DNA of 39,710 nucleotides from Phallusia fumigata (taxonomy: Eukaryota; Chordata; Ascidiacea; Phlebobranchia; Ascidiidae). The translations under genes were made by a program, and so were the position numbers. How positions within the stretch are numbered: position 1 is the stretch's first letter; the number at the start of each line of letters is the position of its first letter. The notes under the pieces are model-generated. The model saw only the letters and a list, made by a program, of their open reading frames with translations, made no database searches and was not told the origin of the DNA. The stretch is taken from contig QXVZ01009497.1 in the NCBI GenBank assembly GCA_008931825.1, forward strand, positions 1 through 39,710, given 5' to 3'. Below, piece after piece: positions 1 through 10,903 of this stretch.

Positions 1-2138
1 AAAGACAAAATATGTCATACACATGATTACTATAAATTGTCCTTATTTCTAAGTTTCGTCCTATTTTGAACACCAACGTCTTAAATATTATTGTCTTCAT
101 TTTTAAGACATGTCCTTATTTTTAGCTTACATCCTTATTTTGTCTTAGTTTTAACAATATTAAATGGAAACTCTTTCCAACTCGTCATAGATGTTTTGGT
201 ACTGAGCTTTATGCATCATGAAAGAAACATAATCACATTCACAACACAAATCAAGGCACTGTAAACATGCTAAGTTTGTCAGAGCTTATTTGCAAGGGAG
301 TTTAGGCATTTATTAACCTAAGGGAAAATGAGCAAGCGCAAAAAAATTCGGTGATGATTAGAAGAAAGAAATTTGTCAAAGTTAAAGGAAGCCTGAACGC
401 TGAGTGCTTTTTACACTGCGGCGTCAGTAGTTGTTATAAAGCCCAATATTTTGTTTCAGCCGTCCCTATTTTTGGTTCAAGGTCAATGGTAACCCTGGTC
501 ATACATGTCTCCACTACAAAACCCAAAACATTTGTTTTTTTTGCGCCACGTGCTTATGTTTCGCTCAAGCAAACCGTTGAAGCGTAACATAACAACGCCA
601 AAAATGGCAAATATTTTCCGCGAGTGTTTTTTAGATTGTTCTTTTAATATTATTAACATATCCTTTAATTTAGAGGTTACACTAACAATTTTTATACTTA
701 ATGGTAAATGTTCTTGCCAAAAATAAAATATGTCCATTTGTTAGAAAAAAACAAAATAGTCCCTATTGGTACTTTTTTTAAAAGGTTCATTTTCAATTTT
801 TTGCCAAGCCACAAATCGCTATCTTTTATAGTTGATTTGATTGAAGTTTGCATTAATGGAAACAACGCGTTTATGTTACTACCTCATATGCAGAACAATT
901 CGTTCTAAAACAAGTCGAACTGTGTGCANCCCAAGACTAAATATTTTAAGGCATAATTAAATAATATGCTTTTTTTAGCTGATTGTATGCAAAGTGCAAA
1001 CTCAAGACTTATGTTAGTACAATATGCATCAGGATTTTGATCGTTCACTTACGGCTTCTGTTCCTGCATGTGGAAGAAGTCCGGTTTTCTTCTTTTGCGA
1101 CATGATTTGGCCAAATACGCCATTTTTTACTTTTTATTTTGCCTGTATTAGTGATTTAGTATTAGTAAAGACAACAAAAAATTTATATTAATAAAGACAA
1201 AATATGTCATACACATGATTACCATAAATCGTCCTTATTTCTAAGTTTCGTCCTATTTTGAACATCAACGTCTTAAATATTATTGTCTTCATTTTTAAGA
1301 CATGTCCTTATTTTTAGCTTACATCCTTATTTTGTCTTAGTTTTAACAATATTAAATGGAAACTCTTTCCAACTCGTCATAGATGTTTTGCTACTGAGCT
1401 TTACGCATCATGAAAGAAACGTAATCACATTCACAACACAAATCAAGGCACTGTAAGCTTGCTAAGTTTGTCAGAACTTATTTGCAAGGGAGTTTAGGCA
1501 TTTATTAACCTAAGGGAAAATGAGCAAGCGCAAAAAAAATTCGGTGATGATTAGAAGAAGGAATTTGTCAAAGTTAAAGGAAGCCTGAACGAGTGCTTTT
1601 TACACTGCGGCGTCCTTAGTTGTTATAATGCCCAATATTTTGTTTCAGTCGTCCCTATTTTTGGTTCCAGGTCAATGGTAACCCTGGTCGTACATGTCTA
1701 CACTACAAAACCCAAAACATTTGTTTTTTTGCGCCACGTGCTTATCTTTCGCTCAAGCAAACCGTTGAAGCGTAACATAACAACGCCAAAAATGGCAAAT
1801 ATTTTCCGCGAGTGTTTTTTAGATTGTTCTTTTAATATTATTAACATATCCTTTAATTTAGATTTTACACTAACAATTTTTATTTTTAATGGTAAATGTT
1901 CTTGCTAAAAATAAAATGGGAACATTTAACATTTTCCTGAAATATGTCCATTTGTTAAAAAAAAAATAGTCCCTATCGGTACTTTTTTTAAAAGGTTCAT
2001 TTTCAATTTTTTGCCAAGCCATAAATCGTTATCTTTAATAGTTGATTTGATTGAAGTCTGCATTAATGGAAACAACGCGTTTATGTTACTACCTCATATG
2101 CAGAGCAATTCGTTCTAAAACAAGTCGAACTGTGTGCA
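1..2138. repeat. Direct duplication (1-928 and 1193-2138) around single n at 929
   Basis: Bases 1-928 repeat at 1193-2138 with scattered substitutions and indels, including an extra stretch of about 25 bp near 1918 in the second copy. The first copy stops at the n at 929, inside the first coding exon of the J-domain gene; the second copy continues into the intact gene. The unique-looking 930-1192 would match sequence left of the window if the copies are overlapping contigs. Inference: two haplotype contigs placed end to end rather than a biological tandem repeat. A small reading frame near 1520 is shifted between the copies by a one-base A-run difference, so it is not coding. Confidence 0.85.
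1053..1103 (-). CDS. Candidate first coding exon of an unidentified minus-strand gene
   Basis: On the minus strand an ATG at 1103 opens 17 codons (MSQKKKTGLLPHAGTEA), ending exactly at a strong splice donor (gtaagtg at 1052-1046). The segment is less AT-rich than its surroundings. An alternative ATG at 1123 opens another frame through the same donor. The rest of the gene would lie left of the window, or to the left of the duplicated block if that block is an assembly artefact. It would be transcribed divergently from the J-domain gene. I do not recognise the peptide. The call rests only on ATG, open frame and donor. Confidence 0.35.
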
Positions 2139-3731
2139 AGGAAACCTGGTTAAGGGTTCAAGGAATTAAAACACAAGCACCAAGTGATCCATATCAAGTA
2201 CTTGGTATTAGACGTGACGCAAACGAAACTACAGTAAAAAATGCGTACATTAAGTTGTCAAAACAGTTTCATCCTGACAGAAATCCTGACAATGAAGATG
2301 CAAAAGAAATGTTTCTTCAAATACAAAACAGCTACAGGGAAATTATGAAAATCATTGAAACGGAAGAACCCCAGCCAGAGGGTAATTGTTAACAACATTG
2401 TTGCAAACCTGTTATGTAGATATTTTTGTATAGGATTTATTATTTGTCTAAAATGAATAAGTTTCCAGTGTGAACTTAGTGGCAAATAAAGGTGTGTAAC
2501 TGCACTAATGATCAGACTCCTTGTTTTCTCTCAATAGTTTATTCCATTTTAAGTTTGATACCAATCAGACTGAACAGTGATTGTTTTTGTACTTTGTTTC
2601 TTAGTGTAGTCTGTTTGTAAACTAACTGTAGCACTCAAACTGCACATATTTTTTAATTTTTACACTCAAACTGCAAAGATTGAGCACATGGTGCCACCAA
2701 CTTGCAATTGTGGACTTGTGTAAATTTAGTTCCAGTGTTTTTTTGTTTTTTAAACACAATTTAATACATAACAGATCCATCGGTACCCAGGACTAAGTAT
2801 TCTTTCACAATTTCACCACTTGGAGTTGAAAATGTGCCTCCTGCTCCGATGTACAAGAGGAGATCAGTTCAATGGATACTTTTGTTAATTGTTGTTACGG
2901 TTTGCATCATACTGGGGCAGAAATTAACATATGCAGGGGTAAGCAATCTCTGAACATGGGTTTTATATTTATCCTGGTTTAATAATTTCAAACAATATTA
3001 ACTTATGTGTGGATGGCAGTGTTTTTGTATACAAACCCCTCCTAGAAGCTTACTGATTGGCAAACACTCTCCTGCAGAAAAAAATTAAAACAATTTATTT
3101 TGCGTCTCATTAAAGTTATAATACAATAAGAAAACAATGACTGATTTATTGTTACAGTTGAATTTTGAGGTATTTGCCCCTTTATACTGAGATGGACATT
3201 TTATACAACTGAACAGTTGTAAATTGGTAACCTCTTACAAAGTTGATTAAATTTATCCAAATTTGCACACATGATAAATGGTTATAATCTACCTTGTGCA
3301 TTAGACTACCTTATGCATAAAACAAACATTCACTCAAAGCTGCTTGGCAATCATTCACCTTGTGAAAACCAAAATGTAAATTTATAGTAGCAAACCAAAA
3401 TACATGCTTTGTTTGGTCTGTCAAAGATCTAATATTGTAAGTGAATTGGTACTATTTTGGTACATGTGGGGACTTTATCCATCTGGAGTCACAAAATGTA
3501 AATAAACAATTAATTTTGGTACATGTGGGGACCTTATCCATCTGGAGTCACACCCTCTTAAATACGTTAATTAAATTGCAGATAATGAAACCAACAGAAT
3601 CAAAAGAAGCCATAATTAAGCAGGTTACAGAACAATACATGGGTGAAATACTGGAGGAAGAACAGGAAAAAAGACAAGCTGCTGAAATGAAGACAAAAAT
3701 GGAAAAGACATTAAATTTGTTTAAAAATTAA
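2066..3731 (+). CDS. DNAJC4-like J-domain protein with one membrane segment
   Basis: Three exons, 2066-2381, 2775-2938 and 3582-3731, join in frame (phases 1 and 0) to give 209 aa. The first 40 or so residues are rich in Arg, Lys, Ser and Thr without acidic residues, which suggests mitochondrial targeting. A J domain follows at about residues 45-100, beginning DPYQVLGI and with the HPD tripeptide (QFHPDRNPDN) that stimulates Hsp70 ATPase. Residues about 136-155 form one hydrophobic helix (WILLLIVVTVCIILG), followed by a charged Glu/Lys helix at the C terminus. J domain near the N terminus, single membrane helix and short charged tail is the plan of DNAJC4 (DNAJC30 is an alternative). The ATG at 2066 is chosen because an upstream in-frame TTG is not a eukaryotic start. 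A truncated allelic copy of exon 1 begins at 856 and is cut by the n at 929. Confidence 0.85.
3454..3552. repeat. 40-bp tandem pair in intron 2 of the J-domain gene
   Basis: A 40-bp unit (starting attttggtacatgtggggac) occurs at 3454-3493 and again at 3513-3552 with one substitution, separated by 19 bp. It lies just upstream of the last exon and carries no reading frame of interest. Confidence 0.85.
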
Positions 3732-3840
3732 ATGGGAAATCATTTTGTTTGTTGCTACTTGCTAAACTGTATTGATTTATCATGACTGTGGCAGTCAATG
3801 ACTTGTGTAGTGTAGTGTTCTTCAGTGTGTTGCAACCACC

Positions 3841-3930
3841 TTTATTTTATTGACCGAGCTGGGATTGGAAGACACCGACCTTACAAAAGCAATTTCACAA
3901 ACCAACCACTTGGTCTCCATGGTGATAACG
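3841..3930 (-). repeat. tRNA-like SINE head
   Basis: Read on the minus strand, the segment has a tRNA A-box-like stretch (ACCAAGTGGTTGG, near 3918-3906). About 45 bp downstream is a degenerate B-box-like stretch (TCTTCCAATCCCAGC, near 3872-3858), followed by an A-rich tail (AATAAAATAAA). Spacing and order fit a tRNA-derived SINE head, not a functional tRNA: no acceptor stem is visible and the B box deviates from consensus. It lies in the 3' region between the convergent J-domain and PYCR genes. Confidence 0.45.
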
Positions 3931-3966
3931 TATATTTTTGTGATCTATCAACAGTGTTTTTTGACA

Positions 3967-3967
3967 C
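3967..3967. other. Single n that hides missing sequence (PYCR 3' half)
   Basis: One undetermined base. Unlike most other n positions here, no duplicated flanks are visible. The PYCR gene stops after its fourth exon at 4124. None of the conserved second half (catalytic and dimerisation part) can be found between 3732 and 4123, so the n probably stands for an unsized gap. Confidence 0.6.
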
Positions 3968-4123
3968 NAAATAACTATTTTATCATCCTTCCAAAAGAAA
4001 CTTTTTAGTAACACAAGCTACGGATTTAAGAGTAGCTTTATCAAAAACATAACTGGCAGATAGTAAAAACATTTTGCAAATATCTTCTAACAGCCAAGTT
4101 TGTCTGAAAATAACTCCCCATAC

Positions 4124-5804
4124 CAGAAGCATAGACAGTTGCTCCTTCTTTTACAGCACAGCAAGTGTTTGTCATTGCCCGCATTACTCGAGCATCAGAG
4201 GGAAGTTTCTGACAAGAAGAAATCAGTTTCCTTGGTTAGTAGCAGCTACATGACATATCAGCTCTCTAGTGCTACACAGGATCAAGATAGTATCTACGCG
4301 ACTAAATGGTTTTTATACTTGTTTGGATTAAAAAAAAACTGCATGTGGGTAAAAGCAAATAATATGCATAATATTGAATATTAGTTATAGGTAAAACTAC
4401 AAATCACAGATACTTGCTGCAAGGCACACTACTCTGCAAAAATTTTTAGCATTTTCTCAAAAACCAATATTCACAAACGATTTCTGCTTTCAAAATGTAT
4501 CGAATGTAACATTTTGAAAAGTAAAAATATTTTTTGTGGTGTGGCTAAGACCGTTTTTTTAAAGATTGGGTTTACTGTTCTGTGTTAATCATTGGTTTAG
4601 AGATGACATGGCCATGATGCAAACATTTTAGTAACAAAATGACTACATATGAAAAATGGCAAATGTGTACTATAATCTACAGAATGATAAATGCAGCAGA
4701 AACCAATTTATTTTGTAGCATAACTTCAACCCAATGCTAAAGCAAAGGGGGTTACAAAGTAAAATGCTGAACTTGTCTTGAAATACAAACTTGAAGTTGT
4801 CACTCATGCAGGTAAAACATATGTTTTCATGCTAACTTCCTTAGAAACACCTTTTCAATTGAAGAAATATTGACACCAGCAGCAAAAGACATGATTAGGT
4901 GATCTTTGTTGACCATTGTTGAAAGTTCATCAAGTACATAGGGCATTATTTTTGGCTTCACAGCCAGAATAAGCAATTTACTTTTTTCCACTGTTGCTTT
5001 ATTGTCAGGGGAAAATCGAACTCCCAACTCCTAAAAAATGAGAAAAATGTCCAAATTTAAAAAAATTGTTTTTCTTAGATCAGTTAAGTGCTATGGTTGG
5101 CATGCAAGGTGATTATTCATAGCTCACCAAGTTACTTATGAGTTCATATTCCAACATATTTTTGCACCAAGTTAAGTTACATCTTTGTTGTTTGATTGTT
5201 ATGTATAGTGCAACTGTAGCAACAAACTACAGAGCATAAATTTATACCAGGCTTTTACAAATTGTAATAATTATCCTACTAAAACGCACAAACTCAAGAT
5301 GTGACATGGCATGATCCATCATTAAACTTTTGACATAATTTCGAATCTATTTGCCATACTTTCTAAACTGCATTTAAAAGGTTGGCGATCCTACCCTAGA
5401 TCTACAATATCTTACCGTATTGTTTTGCTCAAATATATATACCAAGGCATTGCCAATGCCAATGAATTGAAAAGCTATTAACAAATTACCTTTAGTTCCT
5501 TAACAGTTGGCTTTTTTGTTTCTGGGGAACTGGCAAAAATTTGACTTGCCCTTATTGCCCCTGTTAAATAAACATAAAGGTTTATAAACTAAAGAGCAGA
5601 ACATGGATTTAAAATTTACAGGCAGCACAGATAAAAAATGACAAACGCTCAGACACACCCAGTAGTAAACATCCGCATTTTAGAAAAAATTATAACGCAC
5701 ATTTTTCTTCAAAAAAATACAGAAAAACCACACAAACCTGAACGTACAAGTCCTTGTGACATGTACAAGGCCAAATTGCCGGCTCCAATAAATCCCACGT
5801 TCAT
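4124..5804 (-). CDS. PYCR: Pyrroline-5-carboxylate reductase, N-terminal half (partial)
   Basis: The family reduces pyrroline-5-carboxylate to proline with NAD(P)H. Four minus-strand exons are clear: 5738-5804, 5490-5560, 4851-5030 and 4124-4208, with phases 1, 0 and 0 and a final phase-1 donor (G|gtatgg). They encode 134 aa: a Rossmann start with GxGxxA-type loop (MNVGFIGAGNLA), then ASSPE, the strand LAVKPKIMP, AAGVNISSIEK and MTNTCCAVKEGATVYASG. All are collinear with human PYCR1/2 residues 1 to about 135; PYCR3 fits less well. The start at 5804 matches the family N terminus. An in-frame ATG at 5849 would add 15 residues. The C-terminal half (TGLSGSGPAY region and dimer domain) is not in the window, and the n at 3967 is the likely place where it was lost. 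The gene is convergent with the J-domain gene. Confidence 0.92.
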
Positions 5805-5849
5805 GTCTAATGCTTTCAGAAGTATTGAAAAACCCGAACTGGCGCTCAT

Positions 5850-6637
5850 CTCATGCAAAAACAATAATTGAAAGCGAAAAACGAACGACAACGCCGAATG
5901 ACAACAGAAAAAGAGAAAAGTGCCACATGTTTTTAAAACGCCGCAAAGCAAGTTCATTGAAGCGTGAAAACAGCTGATTTTTTGTTGCATCATAAACTTG
6001 GTATGTTTACTATTTTATAAACATGTTAACTTGTCAGTGTTTTATAAATTTGGTAACGGTAAGTGTTAGTCAGTTGTTTGGTTAAAAAACATTTTTATTT
6101 GCTCGACAGCAACTGTCCGACAAAATCGCTGTCACGACTTATGGTTGTCAACCGAGAAATGGTAAATGTAGTATTTTTTTAGATAGAAAAGTGGTTCTAA
6201 ACCTCTTAACATTAATATTTATCACTTCTTGCCTAGAAAGGGAGAAATGAAAACTTCTAAAACGAGCAACAAGTCTGACAGTTCAGTGCTTGAGAAACCG
6301 ATTTCTGCAAACGTGTATGCTACCAAAATCTTGTTTCTTTCGATTTGTCTGTCTGCATTCGTCACAAAAACGTATTTGGCATTTTAAGCTTAGTGTAAAN
6401 CTTGACCATGTAAGATTGGATTTTGACGAAAAGGAGTCTTTTATCCAGAAACCGATTTCTGCAAACGTGTAGGCTACCATAATCTTGTTTCTTTCGATTT
6501 GTCTGTCTGCATTCGTCAAAGAAAACGTATTTGGCATTTTGAGCTTAGTGTAGAAGCCGCCCCCAATTTCGCATTTAGGCGCCGAAATCCATCCTTCAAA
6601 ATCTTGCCAGACGACTGACAAAGGTAAAAAATTAACG
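5850..6637. other. Intergenic: PYCR 5' side and RFWD3 3' side
   Basis: No supported gene lies between the PYCR start and the RFWD3 polyadenylation signal. The stretch contains the PYCR promoter side (5850-6290) and a duplicated segment of about 106 bp split by the n at 6400. No TATA box or strong motif stands out. Confidence 0.6.
6293..6552. repeat. Direct duplication (6293-6399 and 6447-6552) around n at 6400
   Basis: About 106 bp beginning agaaaccgatttctgcaaac is present twice with a few substitutions and a small indel. The first copy runs up to the n at 6400. The second is preceded by 46 bp (6401-6446) with no counterpart left of the first copy, so the contig-overlap explanation is slightly less clean than at the other n positions; an allelic indel could account for it. 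Confidence 0.75.
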
Positions 6638-6643
6638 TTTATT
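6638..6643 (-). promoter_or_regulatory. Polyadenylation signal of RFWD3
   Basis: TTTATT on the plus strand, AATAAA on the minus strand, 72 bp downstream of the RFWD3 stop codon. Confidence 0.6.
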
Positions 6644-6714
6644 GCGTCAAACAACAGAGAAAAACATAACTCCGTCTTGCATCGTGCGCAAATGAAAAAC
6701 AAATGAGAAAAACG

Positions 6715-9700
6715 CTATTGCAGAGCGTACACTTTGAGGGTAGATTGTGAGAGCATTGCCAGCATTGGGTTGCGCGAAGGCATGTGTACTGGCGTGATAT
6801 CTAGCGGGGGACCATCGTCGCTCGACAGGGATTGAACGAGAGCACATTTACTGGCGTTGTATACCTGCTCAAAACATGAAAATTCATCCGTTAAGCTGTG
6901 GTAAAACAGCACGTGCGAAAAAGAATTTAATAACACTTGCGAGATAATTAGAACAACAAGGCCTTGTAAGGCACAGTTTTCAGGTTTGCGTTTTTTCGAG
7001 CGCATTGCAACTCTTCGATCTTATGGGATTGGTTGGATTCGGGGTCAAACACTTTTGTACGTTTTTTGACCCACTAAGGCATAAAAGGCTACGTCTACTG
7101 TCAGACCAGAGATTCTATTTGGCCTGCAAGCTGTCATGCATCTATTTCTAGCGTCGGTAACCTCAAATATTAAGAACTATTATGGGAGCATTTTACCACA
7201 TAAACAACTAAAGGTAACAAAACTAATGATTATTCGTCGATTGTTCACGGGGCATTTTTACCAGCCGCGACCAAAGTTTATCTATCAAACATGGCCAAAG
7301 TGTTTTATGTTTGATAGATAGACTTTGGTCCCGGCTGGTGTAAGTGCCCCGCCGCTTGCCGCAAGATCAAAAAACCGTACCGCAAGCCGTTAAACGCATC
7401 TGGTGTGAATCAGCCTTCAAACACATTGTTGTTTCTTCGGAACACGGGAGCTAGACAGAGGAAGTAAGAAACCGCGTGTTGCCGACCGCTGACCTAGTTT
7501 GTTTATCAACTTACGTGTAACTGACGTTTCACTTCATCGCCAACACAAGCGATTAGTTGCGGATCAGATGTGTTACTTCCGACCTTCGGTAAGCAAAACA
7601 AGGCATTGCGTGTCAACATGCTGTGTCTGGTACCACCGGTAAAATTGGTGACGACATTACAAGAAACATGAGATCCACTGGAGCTTTGCAGCTCAGACAG
7701 AATGTGAGTTGTCCTGGGGTGATTTCGACCTGTTCAAAATATTACTTTAGTAATTACAGAAGTTATTTTAGGGTTTCGTAAAGCAATTGTGGTCAATTTC
7801 AGTAATAAGTTTAAGTTGCGTCATTCTTGCCTAAAACCTTAATTGTTTTAAAATTATTATTTGTACTCTTTGAAATTTTTTAGGCTACAATTTCACACCT
7901 CATCTATTGCGAAGGCATATCTACTAATAAAATTAAAAACCACATCAAAGCTCATCTACAACAATACTGGAACCTATTAATACCCTTTGAGAAAGAATAC
8001 TCACTTGGTCGATAGGTAACTAAACAATGGTGTGTTTCACGACAATACTGAAGTCCTGTGCAACTTCCAGGCTCTAGGGGGAGTAGGGCTGGTGTGAAGT
8101 TGGAAATTTCAGAGGTGCTGTCGACATCCTGCCAGAACAAAGCGCCCTCCAGTGTCCCACTGAACAGCCCTCCTCGGCATTGAAATGAGTCTGTGGCAAG
8201 GGGTGGGACATGATACAAGGACACAACCGGACATCTGTCAAACAAACGGAGGTATAAGAACACATGACTCAGAATCAACTGTCACACTGACAAAGTTGGT
8301 GCACAGAATAAATGGAATTGTAAACGTGACTATTTGAAGGGTGAGGTTATCTATGAGTATTTTATTTTTGCAGAGGCCATTTCGCATGTTGAATTATTAA
8401 GCTTTTCAAAATACTAGGCCAAAGCTTGGATCATTTTAAAACTTAAAATGAAAACATCTGGCTTAGTAACAACAAAAAAATTAGCTCACTTACCGAGACG
8501 AGGTGTTTTCTAAAGTAGAAAGGGCTTCTGACGTATTTCGCAAGTCGTACTGAATATATCCACCTGTGCTAAGTCCTGTGTAGATGAGGTTTCGATCAGT
8601 GGCATCCCAACAGCATGACCATGCTGGTCTTCTCGCCTTGTATTCGTGAACTTTAGTGTTTCCTGAAAGGCTGTAAAAGACCAGATACTTTGGTTCTGAC
8701 GTGAAGCAGACACCGTGGAAAGAAGCACTCACATTAATATTTCTCTGCATTTCCTCAACAAGCTTTCGACTTAATACAAATTATTTCTTACTCAGTAATT
8801 CTCAGTGCACCATCCAAAGCAGCAGAAAGAAGGAGATTTTCAGCATGCGGACTGAACTTGAGATCTTTAATTGCTTTTTGATGCAGCAGCGTGAAATATC
8901 CACTTTTCATATCCATTGCACTGAGTTTCTTAACACCATAACCTAAACATAACGATTTTGAGACTAAACCAATGCCAAATAATACTTACTTAATAGGGCA
9001 GCAGATAATATTAAGTAAAAAAGTGTATTTAGACTTGAAATTATCAAAAAGGAAAAGACCTAATACGAGACTGTAATGGAACTTATAATCTGCACGGTTG
9101 GCAGCACAGGCTATATTATTGAAAAACGTACCAGACATAAAATTCGCATGTGGACTGGGTTGGGATATTGCAAAGTTCATTCCTTTTTGATCAAAGTCCA
9201 TTATTCTACAGCCACCACCAGAATGTACCACAATACTTTTAACACAATTATAAAGCTTCTTCATAGATCCAGAGGCTTCGGCTGAAGAGGAGTTGCTCAG
9301 CATTTTGTCCTTTCCATCATCTTGTACAGCGGACATGTTCTGAAAAAATATCTAATTTTAGCCTACTTTAAGAGCCTACAAACCCCAAAAGAAAATTAAC
9401 AAGATGCTAAATATTTTATTGGAAATTTACTTAAGTCAAATAAAATTGTGTACACAAACACACACACATGGTGAGAAGTATAAATGGTTCTACCTTCATT
9501 TGAGACTTAAGCCGGTTGCATTCTTCCATTGCCATTGTGTACTGCAAACGAACTTTTGCTAGTTCAAGTTCTCTGTCTCTTCGCTCGGTTTTGGCTTTGT
9601 CAGCAGCTCTGTTTATTGGAAAGTTTGTCACATGTTAAGAATATGACAGTGCACAGTCACAAAAGCATCATGGATGTGATCTTCCAGCACGAAGTATTGT

Positions 9701-10903
9701 GGAAATCAAAACAAGTAATATACTGGACTTTTGAGCAAAAAATTAATCTAGGCAGTAGCATTATTAGAAACAATGTTGGAAATAGAAAGAACAAATAGTT
9801 TGATTTTTGAAAATATATATACTTTAGTGCTTGCTCCAAGTCGCAGGTATCAATCGCTTTCAGCTTCTTTGCATAGATTACTCGAATATCTGTCTTCTTC
9901 GCTTTTGAATTACACTGAGGGCATTTCTGATGGCAGTCCTTTAGCCAACGTTCAACACATCTTTGACCAAACAAATGCCCACATCTAAGCAAAAACAACA
10001 ATAGTTAAAAAGGTTCCCATTTTTATTAATTGTGTATGTGTATGGTACTTTGAAACTTTCGTTGAATGATTCATTGACTGCATTTAACTAGAAAACTTTT
10101 TACTTTAATGACACCAGACGATGTTTTCCACTGGTGGTCCATGATTCAAAGCAGATTGGGCATGTCATGCCTTCCTCTTCATCACTTGAATTGTCTGTTG
10201 CAGTTTTTTTGGAGCTCTTCTTCGGGCTTGGCGATGAAGAAAGTTTCCGTTTGACTTTGGTGGGTCTGATTTTGGACCATGTTTCTTGAAAATCCTGCTG
10301 GGTTCCAGGCATTGGGGAAATTAACACTGGTCGTGTCGCTGAAGATGAAGCAACATCCTCTGCATGTTCTCTAGAATTTGAGTCACTTACAAGGTTTGGA
10401 ACTGGTGATGCAGCTCGACTTGAGGCAACAGAGCCATTGCTCGAGGAACTTGATGCAGATTCTTGCCAGTTAGCAACTGGCAGCTGGATATCCTGATACC
10501 GTTGCAGTTGGCTTTCCTGATTCCGTTGCACCTGAGAGCGCAGCTGGGCCAGGTGTCTTGTCACATCATCATTAGGATCCAGTGAACGGGTAAGCACTGG
10601 AGACTGCTGTGGTACAGCTTCTGCAACTTCTAACAATGTTGGTACAGAAGTGGTGTCGTTGGATGACTCGTCAGTGGTTACGACTTCACCCGCATCAAAA
10701 TTTCGACTTCTTATCGCAAAGTCTGCATTTCTTACATTCTGATCGGTGAAATTGATTTGAAAACTTGGCTCATCCTCATCGGAAGAGTGATGAAGAGCAT
10801 ATTCTAGTCTATGTCCAGGTGCTACAGTGGAATTATAATCTGGTGCAGTAGATGGAAACAAAACATCATCTGAATCAAGGTCGGATTCAGCTGTTTCAGA
10901 CAT
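6715..10903 (-). CDS. RFWD3: RFWD3, RING and WD40 E3 ubiquitin ligase
   Basis: RFWD3 ubiquitinates RPA and RAD51 at stalled forks and crosslinks (Fanconi pathway). Nine minus-strand coding exons join in frame: 10104-10903, 9823-9984, 9494-9608, 9132-9339, 8792-8942, 8494-8670, 8005-8234, 7515-7729 and 6715-6864, giving 735 aa (human about 774). Residues 1-245 are acidic and Ser-rich. The RING spans the first intron: TCPICFESW (Cys248, Cys251), then CGHLFGQRC (268-276) and CPQC (288-291). A coiled-coil exon ([20 protein letters not shown]) follows, then WD40-type repeats with [36 protein letters not shown] and CLVTYRP, all collinear with human. The exon at 8494-8670 begins at the cag before CCTTTCAGG, which restores a gap-free alignment. 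The last exon (VYNASK to KVYALQ) is the final beta-propeller strand. The start ATG follows a possible splice acceptor, so a 5' UTR intron or a few extra residues are possible. Confidence 0.96.
7249..7350. repeat. 102-bp near-perfect hairpin in the last RFWD3 intron
   Basis: Arms 7249-7292 and 7307-7350 are inverted repeats (39 of 44 positions match) around a 14-nt loop. The outermost bases are GGGGCA and TGCCCC, and the inner stem includes TATCTATCAAACAT. Interpretations are a foldback/MITE-type element or a hairpin RNA precursor. No clear target-site duplication is seen. A weakly related sequence (tctggtgtgaatcagcc, near 7400) follows, which favours a transposon remnant. Confidence 0.8.

Noticed and set aside
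3841..3930. Functional tRNA gene
   Set aside because: Only degenerate A- and B-box-like stretches; no cloverleaf or acceptor stem could be folded. Kept as a SINE head.
6715..7005. Apparent 96-aa single-exon membrane protein on the minus strand
   Set aside because: The 3' half (VYNASK to KVYALQ) is the last RFWD3 exon, entered by an acceptor at 6866-6865. The hydrophobic N-terminal half is intron read-through.
7591..8025. Plus-strand two-exon frame ([14 protein letters not shown]..., then ATISHLIYC...)
   Set aside because: It is antisense to well-supported RFWD3 exons (7515-7729 and 8005-8234), which align with human RFWD3 in the other direction.
8494..8800. Very short (about 38-nt) RFWD3 intron with the exon starting near 8750
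   Set aside because: Using the acceptor before CCTTTCAGG (exon start 8670) gives a gap-free match to human RFWD3 and correct phases. The extra 25 residues of the longer exon have no counterpart.
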